Source: Rhodothermia bacterium
GTDB lineage: Bacteria > Bacteroidota > Rhodothermia > Rhodothermales > JABDKH01
Assembly (NCBI GenBank): GCA_018679295.1
Contig: JAHHLP010000458.1
Coordinates: 1-17,020 of the forward strand
Reading direction: 5' to 3'
Length of the DNA: 17,020 nucleotides
Under the pieces are notes generated by a model, which ran no database searches, was not told the DNA's origin, and worked only from the letters and a program-made list of their open reading frames with translations. Numbering within the stretch: position 1 is the stretch's first letter; every line of letters starts with the position of its first letter. Position numbers and translations under genes: made by a program. Shown here piece after piece: positions 7,925 to 16,654 of this stretch.

Positions 7925-8185
7925 TTAGGAGGTCTGCGCTTCTCGGCGCAATCGGTCGCGCAGGTCCGGGTCGAGATTCGTCCAGTGAACATCACGCAGC
8001 GCACCCTCCATCGCATAGAGCAGGTTAAGGCTCGGGGCGAATCCATGCTCCACGACCCATCGGTACGCAACCACAGATCCGACCTTCTCCAGGTCCGCGC
8101 GGGTGTTGATGCCGACCGCGTTGAGCCACGACTCCGAACGGGGTCCCAGGTTGCGAAGCTGTGAGATGCGGTCGTCAGGCGCCAC
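7925..8185 (-). CDS. Stand-alone TfoX C-terminal domain protein
   Basis: This 86-residue protein matches the pattern of the TfoX/Sxy C-terminal domain: ISQLRNLGPRSESWLNAVGI (split after 20), T-R-A-D-L, then a G-x-V-x-A-Y-R-W segment, APSLNLLYAMEGAL (50-63) and a D-x-x-W motif. The domain has a helix-hairpin-helix-like fold. In full TfoX it follows an N-terminal domain and is linked to competence regulation, but that N-terminal domain is absent here. Short C-terminal-only proteins are common and have no settled function. The start is a GTG, with an AGG about 9 nt upstream inside the end of the previous gene. It begins 6 bp after the DUF6265 stop, suggesting an operon, and ends 65 bp before the ATPase start. 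The fold is confident; the role is not. Confidence 0.85.
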   Translation of the reverse strand: MAPDDRISQLRNLGPRSESWLNAVGINTRADLEKVGSVVAYRWVVEHGFAPSLNLLYAMEGALRDVHWTNLDPDLRDRLRREAQTS

Positions 8186-8191
8186 GGAAAA

Positions 8192-8821
8192 TTACCTGAT
8201 GCTGGATCGTCCCCACGTCCAGCTCGATCGTCGCTCCTCGCCGTCCACGCTACCCCAGATCTCGGACCGTAGGCTGTCCGCGCCCACGAGTGTATATCCG
8301 ATATGCTGAGGATAGTCGTGCGACATGTTCGAAAAGACGACGTCGCCCTCGCTGATCTCGGAGGCGACAAACGGGACCGCCTTTCTACCTCGCGGGCTGG
8401 CGAGGAAAACCAGCGTATCGCCTCTGCTCTCGACCCGGAGGTACTCGAAAAATGATCGGCCGGACGAGAAGAGATCCACGTGAACTCCTACCATCACGCC
8501 GCCACGCGCCGGCAGCCACGCCTCTTCCGAACTCGAAGCATCCTCGATTCTGGACCAATACCCGACCATCCACGACAGCTGATTCAGATCCGAAGAAGTT
8601 GCCGCAGTCTCCCGATTGGCATCCGGTGCGGTCTCCTGCGCCGCTTCCGGAGCGACGTCCTGACCGGCATCCGAGGCACAGCCGAAAACCACCGTGAATA
8701 GGGTAAAAACAAGCACGACTGTCCACGCCCGAACGCCGACTGTTCGCTTGGTCGAACGCGCGTTCAACTGATTCCGATTCGGTTTTCTCATTGGAAATGC
8801 GTTTAATCCCGTGTTCACCAT
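8192..8821 (-). CDS. DUF6265 family lipoprotein
   Basis: This protein of up to 209 residues has a hydrophobic signal segment (about 32-47) ending in the lipobox-like VFGC, with Cys48 as the likely lipidated residue. An Ala/Glu-rich linker follows (about 50-78), then a domain resembling DUF6265: L-S-W-M-V-G-Y-W (82-89), a W-L-P-A-R-G-G-x-M-x-G motif, an F-F-E-Y-L-R segment, and SHDYPQHIGY near residue 165. The conserved G-Y-W and H-D-Y-P residues are the family hallmark. Its function is unknown. The start is unclear: ATG at 8821 or ATG at 8791 (10 residues later) are both possible, and neither has a good Shine-Dalgarno. The later start gives a shorter signal peptide and leaves more room for the divergent promoter. 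It is divergent from the TonB-dependent receptor gene only 22 bp away and is followed closely by the TfoX-like gene. Confidence 0.82.
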   Translation of the reverse strand: MVNTGLNAFPMRKPNRNQLNARSTKRTVGVRAWTVVLVFTLFTVVFGCASDAGQDVAPEAAQETAPDANRETAATSSDLNQLSWMVGYWSRIEDASSSEEAWLPARGGVMVGVHVDLFSSGRSFFEYLRVESRGDTLVFLASPRGRKAVPFVASEISEGDVVFSNMSHDYPQHIGYTLVGADSLRSEIWGSVDGEERRSSWTWGRSSIR

Positions 8822-8843
8822 CGACTAACAGAGCCAGGCAAAC

Positions 8844-11480
8844 ATGAAGTACACAGCTACGATTCTCGTATCACTTGCCCTGCTGACGGCCACAGCCACG
8901 GTCGCTTATGGCCAAGTCGACGTAAGCGGACAGGTAACAGACGCCAAGACCGGTGAAGCGCTCCCGGGCGTCAACGTTACGGTAAAAGGTACGACAACCG
9001 GTACTGCAACGGACTTGTCCGGAAACTACAACCTCACGGTTCCGAGCGTGCCCGCGGTCCTGCAGTTTTCTTTTGTGGGTTATGTGCAGGCTGAAGTCAA
9101 CGTCGTCCAGTCGTCGTCGGTCATCAATGTCGAGCTGGAACAGGATATCGCCTTCCTGTCGGACGTAGTCGTCGTGGGTTCGCGGTTTAACCCCCGATCC
9201 GAGTTTGACTCACCGGTTCCGATCGACAATCTACCTGTGGAAGAGCTGGAATCGACAGGCCAGTTCACGCTCGATCAGATGATGACCTTCAAGGTGCCGT
9301 CCTACAATGCGACACAGCAGACCGTCTCCGATGCCACGGCCTTGTTTAATCCGGCAGACTTGCGGGGCCTCGGCCCGAGCCGCACGCTCATCCTCATCAA
9401 TGGCAAGCGTAAGAATGCCAGCTCACTCGTTTACATCAACGACACCCCTGGAAAGGGTGAGGTCGGAGTCGATATGCAGAGCATCCCGGCGGCAGCCGTT
9501 GAGCGTATCGAGGTGCTGCGCGATGGAGCCTCCGCTCAGTACGGATCCGATGCGATCGCCGGCGTGATCAACATCGTTCTTAAGGACGACGTTGGAAAGA
9601 CGACCGTCAACACCTTCTCCGGAGTCACCTCTGAGGGCGACGGGTTCAACCTCGGTTTTGATGCAAACTCGGGCTTCAACATCTTCGGCAATGGGTACGT
9701 TAACGTAACCACGGGTTATCGTTGGCAGGATCGTACCAACCGGGCCGGCGAGCCGGGACGCGACGACCTGTTTGGCGTCAACCCGCAGGACAACCCCGAA
9801 TTCGCGGCCTTCTTCCGTGAGAATCCGGACCTGAGCATGCTGGTAGGTATGCCGCGCATGGCCACCTTCGACGTGTTCTTCAACTCCGGCATCCCGTTGG
9901 CGGGCGGCGGAACGCTCTACTCGTTTGGCGGCATTACGTATCGCGACGGAGAGAGCTACGCACTTCACAGAACGCCCTATTGGATACCTGACCCGTTCTT
10001 CATTCACCACAATCCCGGTGGAACGTACTCCGGTTTCCATCCCACGTTCGAAACGGATGTCTATGATCGCACCCTCGGTGCGGGCGTCCGGAGCACGATC
10101 GAGGGTTGGGATGTGGACGTGAGCGCGACGTTCGGAAGCAACACCGTCGACTACACGGTGGATGAGTCTTTGAACACCGATCTCGGCAACCTCAGCCCAA
10201 CGACGTTCAACGTCGGCGGTTACGAGTTCAGTAACATCGTGGGTAACCTCGATGTGTTTCGCGCCTTCGGTGATTTCAAAATCGGTTTCGGCTCGGAGTT
10301 CAGGACGGAGAACTTCATTGCAAAAGCGGGTGAGGAAGATTCCTACTTCGGATCCGGCACGCAGTCGTTCCCGGGGGTCCAGCCACGAAACGAGGTGGAC
10401 AAGATTCGGTCGAATATTGGCGCCTACGCCGATGTTGAGTACGACTATCAGGATGTCTTGATCGGTGGCGCAGTCCGATACGAAGACTATTCGGACTTTG
10501 GCAATACCGTGAACTGGAAAGTGAACGGACGAGTACGGGTCGCAGAGGATCGACTTGCGATTCGTGCCTCGGCGAGTACCGGATTTCGGGCGCCGTCGCT
10601 GCACCAGCTCTACCTGAGCAACATCCAGACGCTCGTATCGGGCGGTACGGTGTCCAACCAGGGCACGTTCAACACGGACAGTCCGGTCATTCGTGACTTG
10701 CGGGTGCCGACGCTCAAGGAAGAAGAGTCGTTCAACGTTACGGCCGGCGTTGCCGCAAACGTTAACGACGACTTCTCCGTGACCGCGGATTACTACCGGA
10801 TTACAGTTGACGATCGAGTCGTCTTCACTGGAGAGATCTCGGACGCGGATCCGAACGTGCAGACGGTCGTCGACGACATCCTCGATGCGTTCAGCGTAAC
10901 GAGCCTCAAGTTCTTCACCAATGCCATTGATACCGAAACGAATGGCGTGGACGTAGTAGCAAGCTATAAGAACATACCGCTGGGCAGCGGGACGCTAGAG
11001 GTAACGCTTGCGGGCAATTATAACGAGACGAAGATCACGAACCGGGACAACATCACGACGCCGGCACCGATCCGGCAGTCCGGCAACGTGATCTTCAACC
11101 GTAAGGAGCAGTCGCGTGTTGAGACGGCACGACCGAACGACAAGGTTGCGTTGAGTCTGCAGTACAACATCAGCGACTGGAACTTCATCGTAAGCAATAC
11201 CCGCTTCGGTGAGGTTCGGTGGCGTCACGCGTCCGACGTCTCGAAAGATCAGGTCTTTGCGGCCAAGGTGCTGACCGACGTCCGCATCGGGTACCGGTAC
11301 AGCGAGACCGTTCGGCTGTGGCTGAACGTTAACAACGTGTTCGACGTCTATCCCGACGAACTCGATACGAAGGGCGACGTTGTCACCGACCTTGGCGGTC
11401 GATTCAAGTATCCCTGGGAGGTCAACCAGTTCGGCTTCATGGGAACGACGGTAGCGGGCGGCATTAGCCTGACTTTCTGA
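8844..11480 (+). CDS. TonB-dependent outer-membrane receptor
   Basis: This 878-residue protein imports an unknown ligand across the outer membrane using TonB energy. It has a signal peptide (1-23, ending AYG-Q). Next is a carboxypeptidase-regulatory-like beta-sandwich (about 24-108; VSGQVTDAKTGEALPGVNV, then G-x-Y-x-L and S-F-V-G-Y), a TonB-box-like DVVVVGSR (about 107-114), and a plug domain. Plug motifs include ADLRGLGPSRTLILINGKR and AAVERIEVLRDGASAQYGSD (followed by AIAGVINIVLK). The rest is a 22-strand-type barrel with a typical TonB C-terminal motif region (WLNVNNVFD) and a terminal Phe (GISLTF), needed for Bam recognition. The N-terminal extra domain is typical of Bacteroidota receptors. 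No SusD partner lies next to it, so a polysaccharide-utilisation role is not supported; siderophore, cobalamin, peptide and other ligands all remain possible. An AGG 7 nt before the ATG is a reasonable ribosome-binding site. Confidence 0.95.
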   Translation: MKYTATILVSLALLTATATVAYGQVDVSGQVTDAKTGEALPGVNVTVKGTTTGTATDLSGNYNLTVPSVPAVLQFSFVGYVQAEVNVVQSSSVINVELEQDIAFLSDVVVVGSRFNPRSEFDSPVPIDNLPVEELESTGQFTLDQMMTFKVPSYNATQQTVSDATALFNPADLRGLGPSRTLILINGKRKNASSLVYINDTPGKGEVGVDMQSIPAAAVERIEVLRDGASAQYGSDAIAGVINIVLKDDVGKTTVNTFSGVTSEGDGFNLGFDANSGFNIFGNGYVNVTTGYRWQDRTNRAGEPGRDDLFGVNPQDNPEFAAFFRENPDLSMLVGMPRMATFDVFFNSGIPLAGGGTLYSFGGITYRDGESYALHRTPYWIPDPFFIHHNPGGTYSGFHPTFETDVYDRTLGAGVRSTIEGWDVDVSATFGSNTVDYTVDESLNTDLGNLSPTTFNVGGYEFSNIVGNLDVFRAFGDFKIGFGSEFRTENFIAKAGEEDSYFGSGTQSFPGVQPRNEVDKIRSNIGAYADVEYDYQDVLIGGAVRYEDYSDFGNTVNWKVNGRVRVAEDRLAIRASASTGFRAPSLHQLYLSNIQTLVSGGTVSNQGTFNTDSPVIRDLRVPTLKEEESFNVTAGVAANVNDDFSVTADYYRITVDDRVVFTGEISDADPNVQTVVDDILDAFSVTSLKFFTNAIDTETNGVDVVASYKNIPLGSGTLEVTLAGNYNETKITNRDNITTPAPIRQSGNVIFNRKEQSRVETARPNDKVALSLQYNISDWNFIVSNTRFGEVRWRHASDVSKDQVFAAKVLTDVRIGYRYSETVRLWLNVNNVFDVYPDELDTKGDVVTDLGGRFKYPWEVNQFGFMGTTVAGGISLTF

Positions 11481-11502
11481 CGCCCACTTCGACGAAACAA
11501 AG

Positions 11503-11532
11503 AAGGGCTGCCTCCTTGCGGGGGCAGCCCTT
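11503..11532. terminator. Intrinsic terminator between convergent genes
   Basis: An inverted repeat AAGGGCTGCC/GGCAGCCCTT (11503-11512 and 11523-11532) extends through CC/GG pairs to a TTGC loop, giving a 13-bp stem. On the plus strand it is followed by TCTTATT, so it should end the TonB-receptor transcript 22 bp after its stop. A-rich sequence on the other side lets it serve the helicase transcript too. Confidence 0.85.
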
Positions 11533-11563
11533 TCTTATTCAAGCAAACGTGAGACGTCCGCGG

Positions 11564-12829
11564 CTACCGTGATCGGCGGCGACGCGAATCACCACGCCGG
11601 GACCGGCCACTTGATGCCGAGCCATTGTTGTTCGGATGCGCGGAAGAGTGACGGTGCTTGCCGGCACGCTGTGTTCGGGTTTCGACCGGATCAGCGTCAA
11701 AGCCGTTGTAGGTCTTGTTGGACAGTCTCTGCCCCGTATGCCGTTCGATGGCCCGCAAGTACTGCTCTTCGTCGCGGGTCACGAACGTAATCGCTTCTCC
11801 GCTTGACTCCGCGCGGCCGGTACGTCCAATCCGGTGGATGTAGTCCTCTGCGTGACGCGGTGTGTCGTAGTTGATGACGTGCGAGATGCCATCCACGTCG
11901 ATTCCTCGTGCGGCCACATCAGTTGCTACGAGAATCTGAAACGTCCCGTTGCGGAACCCTTCCAGGGCTCGCTGGCGCTGGTTCTGTGACCGGTTGGAGT
12001 GCATTACGGTCGCCGTGAATCCTTTCCTTCCGAGGGTCCGCGCGATTCGGTCAGCTCGGTGCTTGGTACGCGAGAAGATGAGCACGTTGTCCGTCGACTC
12101 GTTATGCAGCATGTGGCAGAGGATGTCCATCTTTGTGTTCGTGGACACGCGGCAAACATGCTGGATGACGGTGTCGGCCGGATTGCGCCGCTCGCCGATC
12201 TCGATGAACTCAGGGTCTCGCTGGATGCTGCGGGTAAGTTCCTGAATCGCCTTCGGCATCGTCGCTGAGAACAGAAGCGTCTGGCGTCCCTTTGGTGTAC
12301 GCGCCACAATCTTCCGGATGTCGTTTATGAACCCCATGTCGAACATGCGGTCCGCTTCGTCAAGGACGAGAATCTCGACCCCGGAAAGATCGACGTTGCC
12401 GCGATCCATGAGATCGAGGAGTCGGCCCGGCGTTGCGACGACAATGTCGACGCCCTGCCGAAGCTTCTTTATTTGTGGCGGGATTCCGACGCCGCCGTAA
12501 ATGGCGACGCTTCGAAGACGGGTGTGTGCGCCGTACGTCTGAATCGCTGTCTCCACCTGGAGCGCGAGTTCACGTGTCGGTGCCACGACCAGAGCGCGGA
12601 TCGTCCGGCGCTTCTTGGCGCCCGGTACTTCCGTAAGCCGTTGAAGCATCGGCAGGACGAACGACGCGGTCTTGCCGGTGCCCGTCTGGGCGCAGCCGAT
12701 CAGGTCGCGTCCCGCGAGCGCCGGCGGAATGGCTGCAGTCTGAATGGGTGTGGGAGAAGTGTATCCTGCGGACAGGACACCTTTGAGGGTTTCCCCGGAC
12801 AAGCCGAGGGTTCTGAATGGTTTCATCAT
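11564..12829 (-). CDS. rhlE: DEAD-box RNA helicase, RhlE-like
   Basis: This is a 421-residue ATP-dependent RNA helicase with the full motif set: Q motif around GYTSPTPIQ (22-30), motif I AQTGTGKT (47-54), Ia PTREL (84-88), II DEAD (157-160), III SAT (188-190), V ATDVAARGID (302-311) and VI HRIGRTGR (332-339). After the two RecA-like domains there is a short tail, poorly ordered and very basic (ending RRGDSRRRRSR), as in RhlE-type helicases; it probably adds nonspecific RNA binding. RhlE-like proteins act in ribosome assembly, RNA decay and cold response. There is no DbpA or CsdA-type C-terminal domain. The start MMKPFRTLG has no clear Shine-Dalgarno, which is common in Bacteroidota. It stands alone, with a long non-coding upstream region and a terminator after it. 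The DEAD-box assignment is certain; the RhlE subgroup is likely but not proven. Confidence 0.93.
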   Translation of the reverse strand: MMKPFRTLGLSGETLKGVLSAGYTSPTPIQTAAIPPALAGRDLIGCAQTGTGKTASFVLPMLQRLTEVPGAKKRRTIRALVVAPTRELALQVETAIQTYGAHTRLRSVAIYGGVGIPPQIKKLRQGVDIVVATPGRLLDLMDRGNVDLSGVEILVLDEADRMFDMGFINDIRKIVARTPKGRQTLLFSATMPKAIQELTRSIQRDPEFIEIGERRNPADTVIQHVCRVSTNTKMDILCHMLHNESTDNVLIFSRTKHRADRIARTLGRKGFTATVMHSNRSQNQRQRALEGFRNGTFQILVATDVAARGIDVDGISHVINYDTPRHAEDYIHRIGRTGRAESSGEAITFVTRDEEQYLRAIERHTGQRLSNKTYNGFDADPVETRTQRAGKHRHSSAHPNNNGSASSGRSRRGDSRRRRSR

Positions 12830-13199
12830 ATTGGTATTGCGAACCGATGCGACGTACTTGTCGCGGGCCCATGTGTAGTAAGAGGTGCTGTCTGGTATCT
12901 GAGAGAGGCTGGAAGCCAGGGGATGGGTTGTGCGTCGTTATGACGTCTTGGCCCTAGGCTTCATCCAATGGGCAGGCGTTTGTTGCGAGATGCAGATTGG
13001 CCGGAGGATCATCCTCGGCCCCTGCCTGCCATGCAAATCCCTGAAAGCGGGTTATGTGTTCCGCTTCCGAGATGATTAGTACCGGGAACGGCGTTTAGAA
13101 TGGACTCATATGCTTGTATCGCCGTTTTGTTGTGCCTCGATAGAAGTTTCGTGATGAAGTGTGCAAGAATAGCGGCTTTGCGGGCATGACGCACCGAAA
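12830..13199. other. Long intergenic region upstream of the helicase gene
   Basis: About 370 bp without a supported gene. It should hold the helicase promoter and a long 5' leader. One imperfect hairpin is visible at 12999-13020 (arms GGCCGGAGG and CCTCGGCC around ATCAT). It is not followed by a T-run on the minus strand, so it is not a convincing terminator for dnaE2. A REP-like fragment (GTCATGCCCGC on the minus strand, 13180-13190) sits near the right end. A 61-residue open frame on the minus strand (13009-13194) begins inside that fragment and is considered spurious. No tRNA is seen. Confidence 0.6.
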
Positions 13200-13239
13200 G
13201 TCATCCCGGACTCGATCCGGGACCCATGAGAGGTTGAGG
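13200..13239 (+). repeat. 40-bp inverted repeat, left copy (downstream of dnaE2)
   Basis: This copy starts GTCATCCCGGACTCGATCCG and contains a hairpin CCCGGA-CTCGA-TCCGGG (13205-13221). It matches the reverse complement of 16662-16701 at 38 of 40 positions by direct reading. It ends 1 bp before the dnaE2 stop codon (13241-13243). Confidence 0.9.
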
Positions 13240-13240
13240 T

Positions 13241-16200
13241 TTACCTGTGGGTGCCCGCCCGTCGCTTTCGCGAGGGCAGGCTGTTCGCGGGCATGACGAT
13301 GGGCGCGGGCATGACGGGTGTAGCAGCCGCCGCCCCCACTTTCTCGGCCTCCTCCGGAGCCGTGATGAACCGGTCCCTTCCGCCGACGTGCGCCGGGAAG
13401 CCCTCGTAACCTCCGAACACTCCGTGCAGCGGCCACGCCTGGGTCAGCACGAGGCCGCGCCAGTTGCCCATCACCTGCAGCTTGCCGCGGACGATCAGCG
13501 CCGACAGGCTCAGGATATGATCGAGGTGTTCGAGGGTCTGCGGCTGGACGATCGTCTGGATCATCCCCGTCTCGTCTTCCAATGTGAGGAAGAGAACACC
13601 CTTCGCAGTGGCCGGCCGCTGGCGCAGCACGGAGAGGCCCGCGATGGTGATCATCGTCGACGTGGCACCGCTGCCGATGTCGACATATCGACCCAGCCGA
13701 TAGCACGTCTCGATGGTCCGCACCTCCAGTTCGTTGAGTGTCCGTCGGATGAGCGCCATCGGATGCGACCGCGCCGCGCCGTGGGTCTGATAGTCCCAGC
13801 TGAGACGCTCCGGCGTGGTGAGTTCGGGCAGGTCAGGAATGTCGATCTCGACGACCGCAGGCATCTCGAACAGGGCGGGCGTGGGTGCGACGCCCGACTT
13901 CCCGTTGCGACGATTTAGTAATCCAACCTGCCAAAGGGCACGGCGGCTGGATCCCGCCAGTTGATCCAGCGCCCCCGACCGCGCGAGGTTGCGAAAGTGG
14001 TCGACCTCTAGCGGCACGCGCCCATACAGGTCTTCCACACTGTCGAAGGGCCGGCACAGCCGCTCCCACACGATCAGCCGGCCCGCATCTTCCGAGATCC
14101 CGTCGACCGAGGTGAGCGACTTGCGGATCGCGTGCTCGCCATCGTCCTGCAGCTCGAGGTCGTACCGGAAGCACGACCGGTTGATGTCGGGCGGAAGAAC
14201 GGGTACACCGAACCGCCGCGTCTCCTCCTCGACGGTCATCAGCGAGTAGAAGCCCGGACGATGCTGCATGAATGCCGCCATGAACGCAGCCGTGTGGTGG
14301 CGCTTCATATACGCTGACTGGTAGACGGTCTTCGCAAAGGCTGCTGCGTGGCTGCGGCAGAATCCGAAGCCGACGAAGTTGGACACGTTGTCGAACACCT
14401 GGTTGGCGAGTTCCTCGGGGACGCCGAGGCTCATCGCCCCGGAGACGAACTTGCCGCGCATGTTCTCCATCTCCCCGGGGTCGCGAAACTTCGACATGAG
14501 CCGCCGGAACTCGTCGGCCTCCTCGAGCGACATCCCCGCGAAGCGGTGAGCCACCTCGAGCACCTGCTCCTGATAGACGATCACGCCATAGGTGTCTTCG
14601 AGGACCGGGACGAGACTCGGATGGAGGTACTCGACCGGCTCGAGCCCTCGCCGACGGCGCACGAACGGATGCACCATGCCGCTCTGCAGAGGGCCGGGAC
14701 GGAAGAGCGCGATCTCGTTGATGAGGTCGCGGAAGTTCTCGGGCTGGTGCTGCGCGAGCAGATGCAGCTGCCCCTGCGACTCGATCTGGAAGACGCCGAG
14801 CGTCTTGCTCGCCCGGATCATGTTGAAGGTGGGGATGTCGTCGAGTGGAATTTCGTCGATGTTGAGGGTCGGGTCGGTGTGCCGGTGCACCAGCTCCACG
14901 GCTTCGCTGATCGCCGCCAGCATGCGGAGTCCGAGCACGTCGAACTTGACGAGGCCGAGCGCCTCAACATCGTCTTTGTCGAAGGTCACCATCTTGACGC
15001 CGTTGGCCGACGTCTGGACCGGCGTGAAGTTGTGGAGCGGTTTTCGGGAGAGGACCATACCGCCGGAGTGGAGGCCGAGGTGGCGCGGGCAGCCGTAGAG
15101 CCCTTCGGCCATCTCGAGGAGCACTTCTAGCAGCGGCGACGGCCCGATGACCTGCTCGAGCCGCACGCGGTAGTCGCTCACCTTGTGGCTGCCGCCGTAG
15201 GGCGGGACGGTCTTGCCGATGCGGTTGACGAGCTCCATCGGCCAGCCGAGCGCCTTGGCGGTGTCGCGGACGGCGGAGCGGATACGGTAAGTGATGAGCG
15301 TCGCCGTCATAGCGGTCTGCTCGATGCCGAACCGCTCGTTCATCCACTCGATGATCTCGTTGCGGCGATCCGAGTCGAAGTCGACGTCGATGTCGGGCGT
15401 ACCCTTGCGGCCCGCGTGCAGGAAGCGTTCGAAGAGCAGCTTGTTCTCGATCGGGTCGACGGCGGTGATACCGAGCAGATAGGCGACGATCGAGTTGGCG
15501 GCCGATCCGCGGCCGGCGCATCGGATGCCGCGACGCCGCGACTCCTCGGTGATCTCGCGGACGACGAGGAAGAACTCCTCGAGGTCGAGCCGCCCGATGA
15601 CCTTGAGTTCTTTCGCGAGCTGCTTCTCGGCGCGCTTGCGTGCGCGGCGGGTGCGATAGCGGGCGGGCAGCGCCTCGCTGCACTTCTCGTGGATGTACGT
15701 CTTGGCTGTATAGGTGGGCGGGATGCTTGCCGCCGGGGGTGTGATATATCCCGGGAGAAGGTCGACGCTGCACTGCTCCGCGATCTCTGCGGCGCGTTCG
15801 AAGGCGGCCGGATAGGGAATGAGTTTTCGGAGCGCGGCTTCGGATTTCAGATAAGCCTCGGCGTTGCGCGGGCGCTCGGGGTGCGGCTCGAAGACGCTGA
15901 TGCAGAGGCGGACGCAAGTGACGAGGTCGTAGCGGCGGTAGTCTTCGGGTATCGCGTAGCGGACGTCGCCGGTGGCCACGAGCGGCACGTACGTGATCTC
16001 CGATAGCTGCGCGAGGCGATGGATGCGCAGGGTGTCGCCCGGGTTGAGGTGATGGGCGACTTCGATCGACAGTCTATAGCCGAAGATCTGCTGCAGCTGT
16101 TGGACCCACACCTGCGCGCTCTCCATCCGGCCATCGTCGACGAGCGACCAGAGGTAAGAGCCAAAGGCACCGGTGAGGCAGAAGAGACCGCGTGCGTGGG

Positions 16201-16528
16201 CGGCGAGATGTTCGAGCGTGGTGTCCGGGTTGAGCCGTTCTTTTTCGTGCGCCTTCGTGAGCAGCTTGCACAGGTTGGCGTATCCGCGCAGGTCGGCAGC
16301 GAGGAAAACGAGCGGCGCACCGTCGACCGGGACTTCGGCACCGAAGATCGGCTTGATGTTGTTTTCGCGACAGGCCTGTTGGAAGCGGACGGCGCCGTAG
16401 ACCCCGCCGAAGTCGGTCAGTGCGAGGGCCTTCATGCCGCGGGCGCTCGCCATCGTCACGAGCGACTCCGGCGCGGAGCTGCCGCGCAGGAAAGAGAACC
16501 AGCTATGTGTGTGCAGGTGTGTGAACAT
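13241..16528 (-). CDS. dnaE2: Error-prone DNA polymerase III alpha subunit DnaE2 (ImuC)
   Basis: This 1095-residue polymerase carries out damage-induced translesion synthesis, normally with ImuA/ImuB. It has an N-terminal PHP domain (MFTHLHTHSWFSFLRG, 1-16; later VATGDVRY, where the His usual in DnaE1 is Arg). The palm has catalytic PDIDVDFD (Asp381, Asp383) and GLVKFDVLGL (Asp530). It also has RPGPLQSGMV (610-619), YGVIVYQEQVL (647-657) and FGFCRSHAAAFA (721-732), a helix-hairpin-helix region around 805-860, and an OB fold (about 955-1035; GVLFLTLEDETGMIQ). The short length and N-terminal HTHSWFSFL are typical of DnaE2 rather than DnaE1. The frame is open to an ATG at 16573, but those 15 codons (MPAFAGMTWGQARQS) are translated REP-like repeat, so the ATG at 16528 is chosen. 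The last ~25 codons also come from repeat sequence. The DUF6504 gene upstream is the usual neighbour in such cassettes. Confidence 0.95.
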   Translation of the reverse strand: MFTHLHTHSWFSFLRGSSAPESLVTMASARGMKALALTDFGGVYGAVRFQQACRENNIKPIFGAEVPVDGAPLVFLAADLRGYANLCKLLTKAHEKERLNPDTTLEHLAAHARGLFCLTGAFGSYLWSLVDDGRMESAQVWVQQLQQIFGYRLSIEVAHHLNPGDTLRIHRLAQLSEITYVPLVATGDVRYAIPEDYRRYDLVTCVRLCISVFEPHPERPRNAEAYLKSEAALRKLIPYPAAFERAAEIAEQCSVDLLPGYITPPAASIPPTYTAKTYIHEKCSEALPARYRTRRARKRAEKQLAKELKVIGRLDLEEFFLVVREITEESRRRGIRCAGRGSAANSIVAYLLGITAVDPIENKLLFERFLHAGRKGTPDIDVDFDSDRRNEIIEWMNERFGIEQTAMTATLITYRIRSAVRDTAKALGWPMELVNRIGKTVPPYGGSHKVSDYRVRLEQVIGPSPLLEVLLEMAEGLYGCPRHLGLHSGGMVLSRKPLHNFTPVQTSANGVKMVTFDKDDVEALGLVKFDVLGLRMLAAISEAVELVHRHTDPTLNIDEIPLDDIPTFNMIRASKTLGVFQIESQGQLHLLAQHQPENFRDLINEIALFRPGPLQSGMVHPFVRRRRGLEPVEYLHPSLVPVLEDTYGVIVYQEQVLEVAHRFAGMSLEEADEFRRLMSKFRDPGEMENMRGKFVSGAMSLGVPEELANQVFDNVSNFVGFGFCRSHAAAFAKTVYQSAYMKRHHTAAFMAAFMQHRPGFYSLMTVEEETRRFGVPVLPPDINRSCFRYDLELQDDGEHAIRKSLTSVDGISEDAGRLIVWERLCRPFDSVEDLYGRVPLEVDHFRNLARSGALDQLAGSSRRALWQVGLLNRRNGKSGVAPTPALFEMPAVVEIDIPDLPELTTPERLSWDYQTHGAARSHPMALIRRTLNELEVRTIETCYRLGRYVDIGSGATSTMITIAGLSVLRQRPATAKGVLFLTLEDETGMIQTIVQPQTLEHLDHILSLSALIVRGKLQVMGNWRGLVLTQAWPLHGVFGGYEGFPAHVGGRDRFITAPEEAEKVGAAAATPVMPAPIVMPANSLPSRKRRAGTHR
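13247..13320 (-). repeat. REP-like repeat material encoding the dnaE2 C-terminus
   Basis: On the minus strand GTCATGCCCGCG occurs twice (13304-13315 and 13286-13297), and the second copy is followed by GCGAAAGCGACGGGCGGGCA then CCCAC. This is the same head (GTCATGCC), Cys/Gly-rich hairpin and tail (A/TCCCA) as the units upstream of dnaE2. It falls inside the last ~25 codons of dnaE2. Confidence 0.75.
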
Positions 16529-16550
16529 TGATTGTCGTGCCTGTCCCCAC

Positions 16551-16654
16551 GTCATGCCTGCGAAAGCAGGCACCCATGTTGATCGTCATGCCCGCGCGCA
16601 AGCGGGTATCCATGTTGATCGTCATGCCCGCGCAAGCGGGTATCCATGAACGAG
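16551..16654 (+). repeat. Three tandem REP-like hairpin units upstream of dnaE2
   Basis: The units start at 16551, 16585 and 16621 (34, 36 and 34 bp). Each reads GTCATGCC, a GC hairpin, then an ACCCAT or ATCCAT end, and the first two finish in GTTGATC. Hairpins: GCCTGC-GAAA-GCAGGC (16555-16570) and CCCGC/GCGGG in the other two. There are no unique spacers, so this is not a CRISPR array. It lies in the untranslated gap between the DUF6504 gene and dnaE2. Confidence 0.9.

Noticed and set aside
9423..10604. 393-residue minus-strand open frame inside the TonB-receptor gene
   Set aside because: It is antisense to a clear TonB-dependent receptor, has no recognisable domain, and its length follows from GC-rich codon use on the other strand.
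13009..13194. 61-residue minus-strand ORF between the helicase gene and dnaE2
   Set aside because: It starts inside a REP-like fragment (GTCATGCCCGC) and has no signal, domain or ribosome-binding site.
14348..16006. Long plus-strand frames (260 and 273 residues) opposite dnaE2
   Set aside because: Both are antisense to conserved DnaE2 motifs, with Glu/Val/Arg-rich low-complexity translations typical of shadows.
16551..16654. Possible CRISPR array
   Set aside because: The units are contiguous hairpins with similar sequence throughout; there are no unique spacers and no cas genes.
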